Origin: Chiridota heheva
Taxonomy: Eukaryota; Echinodermata; Holothuroidea; Apodida; Chiridotidae
Length of the DNA: 64,000 bases
Reading direction: 5' to 3'
Assembly: GCA_020152595.1 (NCBI GenBank)
Contig: JAIGNY010004316.1
Coordinates: 77,001 to 141,000 of the forward strand
Shown here: positions 1-12,193 of the stretch, one piece after another
How positions within the stretch are numbered: the first letter of the stretch is position 1
Layout of the letters: every line of letters starts with the position of its first letter
The notes under the pieces: generated by a model
What the model was told of the DNA's origin: nothing
Database searches by the model: none
Seen by the model: the letters and a program-made list of their open reading frames with translations, nothing else
Position numbers and translations under genes: made by a program

Positions 1-437
1 TGATTTTTTATTCAAATATAGCCATATGTCGGTGATCCCACAAGACATGTCTTTGCCATTATAAATATTTCCAATGATAAGAAATGGTCTACAACAGAAT
101 CTGTGGTTGCTACACTTATTCTCTTGCCAGCGACACAAATAAATTCTCGGTCAATATTCAAAATCCGTTTAATTACATTATTCGATGTCAATAGGTCAAT
201 GAAGTGCTTCTTGTGGATGTATGCTGCACATAACAGTATCACAAGGTAACCTTCACTTAAACGCAATGGAACCTATTAATCCAACCAGACTTCATAAACT
301 TATGTACACAAAAATATAGTAAATAAAATGGTCCATCGTACCCTGTGGACACACCGTACACATGAAATACACGATCACTCCTTGCTGCCTTCATTATTTG
401 TAAGATTTAAAAAAGGAGCAAACTCGTGTAAAATTGC
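1..437. other. gene-free host-like DNA
   Basis: AT-rich sequence with only short open frames and no recognisable coding, RNA or repeat signal. It ends at the 5-bp target duplication of the next element. Confidence 0.5.
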
Positions 438-442
438 ATAGT

Positions 443-1038
443 CAGTCCGGTTCGTACCCCTGATCTAGAGAACAGTTTTGTTCTCTCGATCGTGGGATCC
501 TTTACAGAAGTATCCCACAATGCATCTATCCAAATTCAATGTTTGTATAGGAATAACATAAGAATCAGACACATTTCGAGTGCGGGGAACTCAACCACTG
601 CGAAGGGTTCAAATTTTTCTTCACGATTTAATATAATGCCATATGAATTATCTTTTCACCGTGCGCTTTTAAAGTCACTGTCACAGTACGATTTTCAAGA
701 AATTTAAAAAAAGTGATGAAATCTTATTTTGTGTTACCGTTAGGTCGTCGCGCTTTAACAAGGTTTTCTGAAATTATGAGAAATAACTTGGAGATTTGTA
801 AAAATTATTGAGCGATAACTGCATGATAGTGATGAAATTTGTTTTACTTTCACGAAATTGAACATGAACAAAGCAAACTTTGTTACACCCTTCAATGAAA
901 CGACTGATAAGCGTCTATGACTGAAACTTCACAATAAGAATAGCAGCTTCCATATATCACTGTAAGCTCAGTGCGCATGCTTGAGTCTCCCGATCGGGGG
1001 ACTTATTGAGTCCCTGATCAGCGGTACGAACTGAACTG
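443..1038. mobile_element. MITE-like element with about 24-bp TIRs and ATAGT target duplication
   Basis: The left end (443 onward, CAGTCCGGTTCGTACC) and the reverse complement of the right end (1038 backward, CAGTTCAGTTCGTACC) match over about 24 bp. ATAGT sits immediately outside both ends (438-442 and 1039-1043), as expected for a 5-bp target-site duplication. Subterminal hairpins lie near each end: AGAGAAC/GTTCTCT at about 466-485 and AGTCTCCC/GGGGGACT at about 983-1003. No transposase frame is present, so this is a non-autonomous element. I cannot name the superfamily; a 5-bp duplication is compatible with several. Confidence 0.72.
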
Positions 1039-1043
1039 ATAGT

Positions 1044-2380
1044 GGATAGTTTGCTTTATGATCTTAAACTTATCAAAATGATTTAAAAATTTACCTGTGC
1101 TGCTTTGCAGTGCCACGTAGTCTGTAGAATTACCAAGAAACATGCAATTAAATCAGTTTATTCCTGAAGTAGGTGTTGACGCATTGCAAGCGAAGAAGTG
1201 CCTTCTTCTTACACATTTAACTTAAATTAAGTGCCTTGTGCAAGAAGTGTTTTGTTAGTCCAGTAGCATGCCTATTAATAAGAACATAAATGTTTATAAA
1301 AATGGGAACATTTTGCTACAAGGAAGCCGCCATTTTTTGATATTTCCAATGAACCTTTGCTATCCTAACGTTAAAATCTATTGCAATGTTACATATTTCA
1401 AATTTAAAATATGTCTGGGAAAAATATGTTTGCTAAGGGAAACTTCCTTCATGACTGTCATGGCTACAACCTTTTTACTCCCATTTGATATGTTTCGAAA
1501 ACGGCGTGCGTTTTCGAAATATTAGAAAATAATAGACAATAGAACTAGGCTTTTAGGTGCGAAACAGCCATTTTGAAAAATCAAACGTTTTTCAACACAA
1601 TGTTTTTTTAATATTTCAAGTACATCAATTAGAAACTATGACATTTTATCGCAACATCTGAACAATATGGCTGTATGACTTCGATATTCTCGTGTGCTAT
1701 AAATGTTCCTATTAATAGGCATACTTCCGGACTGTTTGTATGAAGATAAAGTAAAAAGCTTTTTTGATTCCTCAAATGTACGAGGAATGATTGGTGCTGA
1801 ATATCGACCTCAAACTGAACTGATTTAAGAATGAGCACCCTGCAGCTAGCTACATCACACTGCCGAAAATGCACATTAGGTTATATTAGATGAGTTGGTG
1901 ACATCATGCAGTTTTGATAAACCGAAATATTTATTTAAGATATAGCATTTCCCTTTTCATGTGATGAAAAAAAGCGTTAATAGGCGATTTTGAAATTATC
2001 TCTAAAAAAATTAAACAGACTTTACGGATTTTCAAGGTTTTGTTAAACAATAAAAAGAAAAAAAAGAATGTAACAAAGTCATGACAACATGTTGTGATAG
2101 TCCTGGTAGTCTAAGTTGGGAATTCTTAATTCATATCTTTAACATCCTCAAATGTGCTTAACGCTTTATAGATTAGTAATAATTCTATGTTGATCAGTTT
2201 TGTTTTTTGTGCATCATATATAAGTTCTAAGATTGTAATAGTTTATGAACAGGAGCAGGATTTGGCGAATTGTTAGTGAATGGGACGCATAGTCGTCGAC
2301 AGTGTCTTAAACGAAAACTGATAACATAGCATGCATCAATGATGTATCACTATCTATCACTATCTATCAACACTGTTGGT
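1044..2380. other. gene-free host-like DNA
   Basis: AT-rich, no convincing coding frame and no strong repeat. Small open frames at 1268-1525 and 1629-1874 lack domain or codon signal and look like chance. Confidence 0.45.
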
Positions 2381-2530
2381 GTACCGGTTAGGGTATACCG
2401 GTTAGGATATACCCGTTAGGGTATATCGGTCAGGTATATACCTGACCGGTATACACCGATATACATACCGGTTAGGGTATACCGGTTAGGGTATACCGGT
2501 TAGGGTATACCGGTTACCGTATACCGGTTG
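2381..2530. repeat. 14-bp satellite (ACCGGTTAGGGTAT) with central 22-bp palindrome
   Basis: About nine degenerate units of ACCGGTTAGGGTAT are arranged head to tail. In the middle (2427-2448) is the perfect palindrome CGGTCAGG-TATATA-CCTGACCG, which could extrude as a hairpin. TTAGGG occurs in each unit but only once per 14 bp, so this is not telomeric repeat. Confidence 0.85.
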
Positions 2531-4096
2531 GTGTGGTTTGGTGTGGGTACAGCTAATAGATAATGTGTGGCACTATTTAGTCAGTTGCAATAGCGTGGCC
2601 ATGGGCTTAGAAGGGGGTCATTATCCCAACTTTTCTCACACGATGATCGTGAAAATTGACAAACCAATTTCTACTTAAATCATTACAGAAAGTTTTTTTG
2701 TTTTTCACGCAACAAAAAATGGGCGTAGGCCCTATCCTCTTTTTCTGTAATTTCTAGCACATATCTGCACAGTAAGTTGTTACTCGACAGTTATAGTCGA
2801 ATAATTAATATATGACCGACATGGAGTGTTGTCAGTGGCCTTTATACCTTCTGTATTGTGCTCTTAATCATCAGATTTACTTGTAGGCGTTTCTTTCAAC
2901 TTACCTAACATCAGCAGAGTGAGCAAGAGATACACGAAGATGCCGTAATATTCCATGTCTATAAACTCCTGTTTACGTCCAAAATATAAATGTAATGTAA
3001 TTAAAAAAAAGTTGAAACCATATAGAATTAGCAATTGATGATTGTTTATATTTCCGAAAAATTTGTTCAAAGGCAAGTATTAGAAAGAATATCACTTCTA
3101 CCGTATATTCCAAACATTTTCTTTGAATTTGTGATTATACAAAAATATCCCATTAATTTTCCTTCAGAAAGAATTAGCCTACACCGTATTCCAACGTCAC
3201 GAAGTCTTCACGCTGCATTAGCCCTACACTGTATTAACAATTCTTAGTGCTTTAGGTTTTGTTTCTGTCAAAGTGATTTCCTTTTGTAGATCAACTCCAG
3301 ACTTATAACTTGCATTTGCAAGGTTCTTTGAAGTTTTACTTGCAAAGTGCTGCTAAAATACAACTCTGAAGGCATTTCGAAAGTCTCGTATTACTCAAGA
3401 AGGTCTTGATCAGCAAGATTTTAACTAAATATTCTGTCTTTAAAATTTACCTTTCACGTGGTTTATAACTGTCACTGCCACTTTTACACTGTAGCTGCAC
3501 AGCTATCAACACGACAAAAATATCTTATGTTCTAACATAAATAACAAGTAACCTTCTACTGCTTTCAATGAAAGGGGTCTTTTACTTTCGAAATCATTGT
3601 AAAAAATGTATTATCGAGAAAAATGGTAAAATGTGCTTATCGGCGACTTTTGCTTTCTATTTATGATAAACCTTTCGTTTCCTGCTAGTTTCTTATGGGG
3701 CAGTAGCAACCTAGTTATGCTATTTTAAATGCAAATCCGACTTCATTTACTATACTAAATTCTGTATGTCTAGATTTTTGTACTGAATGCAGGTAATAAT
3801 TGTTTCTGTGTTCGCACGTTGAATATACACTGTTTAGCGTTTGTCGTCAGCGGAAAGAGAATTTATAACAAGAATTAAAAATCACATATTTCCCATACAC
3901 TTTACTCTAAAGAAGGTTGTGTTCCACTTAGGATATGGGTGGGATGAAATCTATTGCACGGGATAATATGTTAGTAAGGGCTTTTGATCTAGTGAAAGCT
4001 TTTGGATTGGGTGCACAGTTGTTGCTTAATAGGCCTACACTCTTTGAGTATATTTTTGCGGCCTGACCTTACACAAAGCAATTTTCTGAAATATTA
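2531..4096. other. gene-free host-like DNA
   Basis: No supported gene. The overlapping opposite-strand frames near 2864-3247 are short and compositionally like the surrounding AT-rich DNA. Confidence 0.45.
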
Positions 4097-4178
4097 GACT
4101 GCAAGAAGACGGGGCTACACCTCTCCCCCCATCGGGGGGAGGAGCACTTCATACTAAAAGTGGTAGAGGTGTGCAGTC
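4097..4178. repeat. Y-shaped nested inverted repeat
   Basis: An outer pair GACTGC/GCAGTC and an inner pair ACACCTCT/AGAGGTGT enclose two separate hairpins: CCCCCC-ATC-GGGGGG (about 4125-4139) and CACTT...AAGTG (about 4145-4162). The arrangement predicts a three-way junction in DNA or RNA. No hammerhead-type core sequence is visible. It could be a MITE end, a structured RNA, or chance. Confidence 0.4.
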
Positions 4179-4734
4179 CACCAACCAAAAAACATACCCG
4201 CAGTATGACATATTTGTTAGTAACTGCAGTATGAGTATTCAATAAAAATATTGTAAAAATGGATTAGCAATACAAAATTAACACAGTAAAATCTCAGTTT
4301 TTGGGACCTGCACTACGAAAATGGTGCAAAAATGCACCTGCTCGGGCGACACATATATATGTACCTCACGTATGGCCGGGGCTAAAAGTCAATATTCTCA
4401 ATGTCTGTCGTCCACGTCCGTCTGTCTAGTGTTTTGAAAGTAGATCAGGTTTGCCGCCCATAAAATGGCCAGTAGTTTGATATGGATACATTTTGTTTGT
4501 ATATTCATGACAGTTTTGCAATGATATCATTTTAAAATGCGCCCAAAATCATTGTCAGAGTTGAGTTGAGAAGTAAATAGATGATACGAAAAAGAAAAAA
4601 ACAAGAACAAGTAAACTGTTACTGCCAGCATTAATTAGGAATCTAGATAAAAAAAAAAGCCTTTACTTATCTTATCTGGCATGGGTTTTATTAGTTTTGA
4701 TGGCTTGTACTCTACGTATGTCAAATTAAAGGAA
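4179..4734. other. gene-free host-like DNA
   Basis: AT-rich, with no coding frame or repeat recognised. Confidence 0.4.
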
Positions 4735-5265
4735 TTATTCAATTTTGATTTCTATGATTTAGAGGACTATTAAAGAAATACATTGGTGATAAACTATACT
4801 GATACTTTATTCCGCTTTGGAGGAATTGCATTCATCAGTGTGTTGAAAATTGACCCTGCAGTGTACAATGTGGTGTCATACTTATAGATTCAAGACAATT
4901 GTATTTCTTTTAAAATTAATTTTCCTCTTACTAAGTAATTGCAAACATGTTTTATTTAATTATTAAGATGGGGTATAACATGCACTACAAGAACATGATT
5001 TGCCCATTTATGTTACACTCTAAATAAAGCTTAAATCAATTTTCATTTAATAGAAATACATAAAAAATTATCATGCATCTACAATCATGACATCACACTG
5101 TACTCTGCAAGGTCACTTTTTAACACACTGATAAAATCTCTGAAATGCAATAACTCCCTAACGGAAAGTGATATCTGTATAGTTTATAACCAATGTGTTT
5201 CTTTAATAAGTCCTCTATCATAAAAAAAAAGTATATTAAAAAAATCATAGAAAATGAAAATTCAC
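4735..5265. mobile_element. foldback (long inverted repeat) element
   Basis: The segment 4738-4930 matches the reverse complement of 5030-5262 through many shared blocks, for example TAGAGGACT, AAACTATAC, ATCAGTGTGTT, GACC(C/T)TGCAG and GTGTACA/GAGTACA. The arms are nearly 200 bp and diverged by perhaps 15-20 percent, with a loop of about 100 bp. There is no coding frame. It is best read as an old foldback or MITE-type insertion; the outer ends are approximate. Confidence 0.65.
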
Positions 5266-5536
5266 TCTTTTAAAAGTTACACCTCTATTCAGGCATGAAA
5301 TCGGTGTGCACTGTCATTTTTCAAGCTCAGGGCGTGTTTAAACGTTATTTGGCTTGATTCAAATTGAAAGTCCTTTTTATTTGCAATACGTGCAGCTGTA
5401 ATTGCGTCGCCTTAAATGGACTTACTAACCTGTTTACAAAGTAATGAAGTAAAATTATGCGTGGCGGAACCACCGAAAGAGGAAGGTTATGAACGTATAT
5501 ATATACAAAGTACAAAGGTGATTGGATTACGTACTT

Positions 5537-5559
5537 ACAAAGAGTTAGAGAGAGAGAGT

Positions 5560-5622
<63 letters not shown>

Positions 5623-6920
5623 GGGGAGAGAGTTTAGAGATGGAGAGTTTAGAGAGTTAGAGAGAGAGAGTTAGAGAGAGAGAGAGTTAGAGAGAAACAG
5701 AGAGAGAGTTGGGGAGAGAGTTTAGAGAGAGAGTTTAGAGAGTTAGAGAGAGAGTTAGAGAGAGAGTTAGAGAGAGAGAGTTAGAGAGAGAGAGTTAGAG
5801 AGAGAGAGAGTTAGAGAGAGAGTTAGAGAGAGAGTTAGAGAGAGAGTTAGAGAGAGAGTTAGAGAGAGAGTTAGAGAGAGAGAGTTAGAGAGAGAGAGTT
5901 AGAGAGAGAGAGAGTTAGAGAGAGAGAGAGTTAGAGAGAGAGAGAAAGAGAGAGAGGGGAAAGGAAGAGAGAAGAAGTGGAGGGGAGGGAGGAGAGGGAG
6001 TAGAGGGGAGGAAAAGTTAGTGGAGGGGAGGGATAGGGAGTGGTGTGGAGGGCAGGGGAAGGGAGAAGGAGGGGGGAAAGGGAGGGGAGAGAGAGGAGAG
6101 AGGAAGGGGAGAGGAGGAAAGGGGGGAGGGAGGGGGAGGAGGGAGGGGAGAGGAGGGAGGGGAGAGAGAGGGAGGGGAGGAGAGGGAGAGGGGAGAGGAA
6201 GGGAGAGGGAGTGGAGGGTAGGGAATGGAGTGGACGGGAGGGGAGGGGAGAGAGAGAGAGCGAGAGGGAGAGAGAGAGAGGAGAGAAAGGGAGAGGGAGA
6301 AGAGAGGATTGGAGGGGACGGGGAGAGAGAGAGGGAGGGCGGGAGTAAGAGAGAGAGAGAGGGGAGGAAGGAAGAGGGGTGGAGAGGAAAAAAAGGGAGG
6401 AGTAGGGAGACGGAGGGGAGGGGAGGGGAGGGAGGGAGAGAGGGTGAGAGGAAGGGAGAGGAGGAGGAGAGGAGGAGGAGTGAAGAGAGAGGGAGAGGGA
6501 GGGGAGGGAAATGAGAGGAGAGAGGAAGGAGAGGGAGTAGATGGGAGGAGAGGGAAGGGGAGGGGAAGGGAGAGAGAGGAAGGGGAGGGGGAGGGAGAGA
6601 CAGGGGAGAGGAAGGGAGAGGGAGTAGATGGGAGGGAGAGGAAGGGGAGGGGAAGGGAGAGAGAGGAAGGGGAGGGGGAGGGAGAGAGAGGAGAGGAAGG
6701 GAGATGGGGTGGAGAGGAGGGGATGGGAGGTTGAGGGAGAGGGAGGGAAGGGAGGGGAGAGAGAGAGGGGAGAGGGAGGGAAGAGGAGGCAGGGAGGAGG
6801 ACGGGAGGGAAGAGGAGGGTAGGGGGAGGGAGAGGGAGTGGAGGGTAGGGGGAGGGAGATAGATAGATAGATAGATAGAGAGAGGGGGAGGAACAGAGAG
6901 GGAGGGAGAGAGAGAGAGAA
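5537..6920 (+). repeat. polypurine (GA-rich) simple-sequence tract
   Basis: About 1.4 kb almost free of pyrimidines on the plus strand. It starts as (GA)n, moves into GTTAGAGAGAGA units, then into irregular GGGAGGGGA/GAGAGGAAGG blocks, and ends with a short (GATA)n run and GAGAGA. The long open frames over it (Ser/Leu/Pro-rich on minus, Arg/Glu/Gly-rich on plus) are products of the composition. Mirror-symmetric polypurine of this length can in principle form intramolecular triplex. Confidence 0.95.
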
Positions 6921-9205
6921 TGTTTCCATGAAGTCTTAACTCTACCTATCAGCCTAATGCTGTTACGTAATAGAATATGCTTTCTCACTTCATACCCGCA
7001 TTATTACTCTGCACACGCATATAGTTGAGTTTGTTTTTATTTTTAGTAATCAATGTACAAGTTGCAAGCAATATCATCGTCGTTATTTGATGCTACTACC
7101 GCCTTTGTAGAATAGTTGTACGTGACGTTGAAAACGCACAATATAAGCGCCATATGTGGCGCTTATAAGACAGGAAATATACGTACTTTCAACGGCGTGG
7201 CCTGTTTCGTCATCGACATATGGCTGATGATTGGACAGGGAGAAAATACCGTGCATACAATCTCTCACATCCTTCCGTGTGCATGCACTGCGCCTTAACG
7301 CAAAAATGAGCAATTGAGAAAAACAAACAAAAAGTTATGACCAAAAAGTAAGTGCGCATTTCTTTATTTCCAGATAAGAAAGACACGCTTTTGAGGCTAC
7401 TTTATAAGCGTTCGCGCTAGGCTGGACAAACTAACAGAATAAGTATTTGACATGACTTAATTATGGAGAATCAAGACGTTTGAATAGCCTTAATGAACTG
7501 CCCAACACGCAGCGGTCTTTTAGCCGGTTTGCGCGAGGAGTTCCGAGTATAGAGCAAGCATATGGGCATATGGACTATTTGCACGTGACGTCAATTACGC
7601 TGTAAACCTGCTCTTGAGGTAAGTGGAGGGGGCTAGGGGTGAATAGTTTCCGGAAGTAAAGGCAAACATGCGTGTATATCTGCGCACGGACTTACTGTTT
7701 CGTTTTTAAAGTCTGACAGGTGAGTGGATGGCTAACTTTCGCAGTCCGCGGCGCAATTTGTAGCTTACGCGCTTTCAAATCCTGTAAAAGAATATGTACT
7801 GATGAAAATTATTGCACGAAGAAATCGAAAGAAGTTTTTATAATATGTTCTACCTTTCATCTCTGTTATCGTATATGACTTAACATATTACCAGAGAACG
7901 TGACGTCATTCGCCCTATACTACGTATCGGCCGAAGGCCGAGAGACGAAACTCCTATACCTACAGTGTGATACTTTTTAGTTCGTGGTCCCAAGAGAGGG
8001 CAGCAGATATGTCGGTACATTGAAAATTGGAGTCAATATGAAAAATAGGCAAACTGCGAATTTAACCTCAAAAATAAAAATTGAAATTAATTATACTTAT
8101 ATTAGTTTTAATCATAACTTGTCTTTCTAACCAAGATTGACGTTCATTTTAATTTTAACAAGAACACAAAAACAACGATTTATTTTGACAGTACATGCAG
8201 GACGACAACACTTTAGCACATCGTTAGCTTGTAGACAGGCATGTATCGCACTTACTAACTTAGGCCTAACTGGTAAGTATATTTTAAGAAATATACTACG
8301 CGAACAACTTTTCTGATAAGGGATAAATGATCAAAATTTGTAGATGTCTTGAACAATTTCAGTAAACCTGAAATAATGTGCTATCTTAATTGTGCCAGTT
8401 GTTGTTGAACAGTCTGAAGCTAGATAACGTTGAACGTACGCCGTTAGTTTATCCTTAAGTGACCGACGTATACTCTGACAAATATGGGCAATAATTTCAG
8501 TTTTATTTAGGAACAAGAAGAAGTTGCTTATCAAATCTTATTTTATTCAGACATATATGTAGCGATTTGATTGCTTTCAAAAAGCGTCGCCGGGGTAATT
8601 ATATGTCATTGTGTTTCCTAGCCAGGCTACAGTAACGTTAATGTTACTTTTTTTCTTTCTTCTCTAAATTAGGCTTAACGTTACATTGTGTGAAACCATT
8701 TGCAATTTGGTAGCATAACGTTAGGGCCTATATATGTACATTACCATGGTATTGATTTGAGAAAGCTTCGAGTTCCTCATCAATTTGTTAATTAGAATTT
8801 GTTACAACATACTCATTTCATGCTTATAATATTACTTTTTATTCCTTTGCAATTTGTTGTTTACTTTTGCTGTTTTCTTATTGAGGGATCATCTCCATTT
8901 GTCCATAGACTCAAGAAAGATGGTTTCCAGATCATTTATACATGTTATAGTAGATTGGGGTGGGTTAGTTATTAGTCACATACTCACTGTTCACGTGCAT
9001 TTACTATGGGACATTTGTTATGTGTACATTAACAATATTTACTGGATTATAATACATTGTACAGTAGGACCAATGTGTATCAATAAACGTCAGCAGTCAT
9101 TAACAAAGAAAGAAAACGTCAGCTAAATAAAGACAAAAGAAAATATTAGCAAATATCTGTCATGATAAAAAGGCCATTCTTGAAATGCAGCATTACAATT
9201 GTTAG
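6921..9205. other. gene-free host-like DNA with one strong palindrome
   Basis: No supported gene. At 7143-7166 the arms ATAAGCGCCA and TGGCGCTTAT pair around a 4-nt loop. Weaker outer arms (ACGTTGAAA at about 7123, TTTCAACGG at about 7188) suggest a small foldback element of about 90 bp. TAACGTTA-type motifs recur near 8630-8720. Confidence 0.45.
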
Positions 9206-10684
9206 CTAGGGTCGGGTGGGCATGAGACCAATGTAGGCCTAGGTCTAATTAGTTTTATAGTTGGCATGTGCCTATCTACAGAACACCCATCAAACAAAGT
9301 CTAAACAGGCTGACCAACTGGCAGATAGGTGTGTATAAAACAAAGTAAAAGTAAGTTAAATGCCAACTTGTTTAGAGAAACAATAGATCAAATTGCTCAC
9401 TTATTACTTTTATTTCTATTTGAATAAACTATTAGTTTTCAGTTTCATTCACATTTTTCTGTTCAACATCATTTACCAACAATTACAGGCCTTAAATTCA
9501 TAAAGCTTAACTTCAAAAATAATTATACAACTCTTTGGAATAGGCCTACATGTTGTATTGCAGCCTAATTACTTCCAAGCCATGAGTGCATTTTTGTGTT
9601 ATTCTATGTGTATTACTTATTAAAGTTGCTTTTAATTTGTATGCAAAAGTTTCAAGTTGGGAAGATAAAAAAAGCTCCACTTGGAAATTTTGCTGTATGG
9701 AATTTCTCTTCTTATTGATAGGCAATCTTTAGTTTTACTCTCTCATTTGTTTTTGCTTTGATATCCAATGAATAAATTATATTACAGTGCAATAGTCTTC
9801 CAACTTTGATGTTGTATGATTGTTAAAAATCATTGACTGTTCTACAGAGGAAGACAATTTTTGCAATGTAAATTAATTTTGTATCAATTATTAGTGAGTT
9901 GAATACCTGTATATCATTTTGTAGTACACAATACCCTGCCCAAATATTTTCTGACTCCAGGCACATGCATTTTCTGGGTAGTGGAATGTACTGTTATAAG
10001 GTTTTGAGGAAATGAAATGGTAATTTTTTTATATATAGAAATTTGTCTGCTTAATCCAAAAAAGACACAAACCCAAAGACTGAAAATTCAACATCAAAAC
10101 CAGCAAACCAGACTTTTATTTGCAGTAAACAGACATGAAAAATCACACTTCAACATGTCTTTTACTAGGCTTAGCTCAGTTGACTATACAGTAGGCCACA
10201 CTTTACAACCATGGAGATCTATTGGCTGCATAGGAATAACCTCAAATTTGGTTGATTTCTGTTTCTTTCTTAAAAACTCATACTGTGAAATATTGTGGTA
10301 TATCTATATCTACATCAGCATCACTTCACAAAGTTTGCTGATTTCAGCTAAAGCTGTAGTGATAAGTGGAAGACTTATGGCAGTATGATCATCCACAGAA
10401 GATGTCTCATAAGAAAACTGTCAGGAATGTTTGTAAAGTTGACTCCAGTTGTTCTGTTGTTAAAGTTAAATTTATACAGGTAATCATTGCAGTAAATCAA
10501 AGTTGTAATGTCATAGCTTGTTACTTATTTTCTTATAAATTGGTTACATCCACAATGAAGTCCCAATTCTTCTATCATAAATGTACATGCAAATTTATAG
10601 GAATGATTTTTAGAAGTTAATGGCAGAATAATATGTGTTGATCTGTTTTAAACACCTGAATTTACACACCGTTTCATGTAACCT
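9206..10684. repeat. dispersed repeat R, copy 1 (unoccupied Polinton target)
   Basis: This segment is repeated, at roughly 85-90 percent identity by eye with small indels, at 46379-47324 and then 63577-64000. Copy 1 is uninterrupted, while copy 2 is split by Polinton 2. The pre-insertion site corresponds to 10248-10253 (TTGGTT against TTTGTT in copy 2). Similarity starts sharply at about 9206 and continues to the point where the window ends for copy 2, so the right edge is a minimum. No coding frame is conserved between copies. The nature of R (transposon, satellite or segmental duplication) is unknown. Confidence 0.88.
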
Positions 10685-11607
10685 GTACCAGTTGTTTAAG
10701 TCAATTGATGTATATTTCCTGTATTATTTATAAATATTACTTTCTTTACCCTAAACACAATTGAATTATTTAATTCAATTATTCAATGTTTTCCCCTTCA
10801 ACACCAGAAAGTGCATAGGTTTGAGATGGGCATGGCAAACTACCAATTCATTGGGTTGAACCACATAAACTGATAATAAGAGTTAATAGCTTTTCTTGAC
10901 AAAATCAACCCAACTGTAACGATGATTGCATGTGTCATAGAGCTAGTGTGTTGCCTAAGTTATTTGCCTTCACCTTATGTTTGGCATAAATCATATTCCC
11001 TTCACAAATATCCAAATATGGGTTATTTCATTTCCAGTGTCCATGAATTCTTTGCCAATTTTTGTTTGAATTCAAGCAGTATACACAACAAATCACCAGG
11101 TGAATTGAGTTAGGTGTGGGCAGCTAATTTGAAGCAAGTCATAGCCTAAATTCTTGTTAATGTTAGTCAAGTTCTAACTTGCATGTAGTCTTGCAAGAAT
11201 GTAGCTATTAGTCATATCCCACAATACACTTTTTGACATGACTGGTGGTTTTCATGAGGCCGCCACAGACAAGTAAACAACAGCAATCCTACAATGTCAG
11301 CATACAGAAACGTGTTAAAGTGAAATAAATTACGGCCGAACGAATGTAGCCTTTTTTTTTTTTTAGGCCTAACGGCTAGGTCTGAAATTGAATAGGTTAG
11401 TTGGTAACTTAAATTTTTTAGCCTTTTTCATACTACCCGATATTCCCAAGCCTAAACTAGGCTTTAATAACTAGGCCTAGGTCCACCTTAGTTAATATTA
11501 CATTGTAAATCTCTGGCACCACAGATGTCTGACTGCGTACACATTTGGCTAGCCTTTATAAACTGTAAAAAAGCCGATAGCAATAACCACCGAACGGAGG
11601 TGTACAG
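10685..11607. other. gene-free host-like DNA
   Basis: No supported gene. This may still be part of R, because the second copy is cut by the window end and the comparison cannot be extended. Confidence 0.4.
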
Positions 11608-11838
11608 GTGGCTAGGGCCCGCCCGCGCTTTTTTCTTCTGCAAACCAGAATTGCCATTACATATTTTTTTCAGCTAATCATATACAAGAATGACGATAAC
11701 GTAATTAAATATGAATATTCATATACAACTTATGACATATCGTCTGACAAAATAATTTGATACTTAGTAATTCCATGACCGCGAGTAAATAACATTACTT
11801 TGCCGGAAAACAGTGGAAAAAAACCTGACACTACAGAT

Positions 11839-11910
11839 ATGGCAAAATTTGAAATGTGCTACGAAGCGAATCCTCCTTTGAATATCGAGGAAGTAGTTAA
11901 CAATATCTCG
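11839..11910 (+). CDS. possible first coding exon (24 codons), unknown gene
   Basis: An ATG in good initiation context (purine at -3, G at +4) opens 24 codons (MAKFEMCYEANPPLNIEEVV and four more residues) and runs exactly into a consensus 5' splice site, TCG|GTAAGTGG, at phase 0. I do not recognise the peptide, and no continuing exon could be identified downstream in this window. It lies inside the inverted-repeat element at 11608-12618, which argues for caution: it could be a transposon exon, a host exon or chance. Confidence 0.35.
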
Positions 11911-12074
11911 GTAAGTGGTGTTCTGAATGAAGTTCTAACACTCGCTCCTTGTATGAAAATTAAGACATAATTTATAAAGTAGTAGTTAAGCGACTTTCCT
12001 TGCATTACCACTTTCCCTTGACACGTGTTGTAGGTACGGAGTTTTTGGTTAGTGTGTAAAAATCAAGGTGGGGC

Positions 12075-12193
12075 TTATTCGCAGGACAGTGATAACATAT
12101 ACCCTAACCTAAAACCTAACCCCAATCCTAACCTTATTCGCAGTGCTGGCTTGAGATACTGTGTGGATATTCGGACGGCTGCCCTGCGAATAA
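12075..12193. mobile_element. short nested MITE-like inverted repeat
   Basis: Ends TTATTCGCAGGACAG and CTGCCCTGCGAATAA are near-perfect inverted repeats. A further TTATTCGCAG copy lies at about 12137, and a CCTAACC-type tract fills the middle. No coding content; it is nested in the larger inverted-repeat element. Confidence 0.55.

Noticed and set aside
2381-2530. Interstitial telomere repeat
   Set aside because: TTAGGG occurs once per 14-bp unit, not in tandem.
5931-6988. Long open frames of 323-332 codons on minus and several on plus
   Set aside because: They are translations of the polypurine tract (Ser/Leu/Pro or Arg/Glu/Gly only) with no stop because of composition.
7083-7313. Overlapping 60- and 76-codon frames on both strands
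   Set aside because: Mirror frames over a palindromic segment (7143-7166); no coding evidence.
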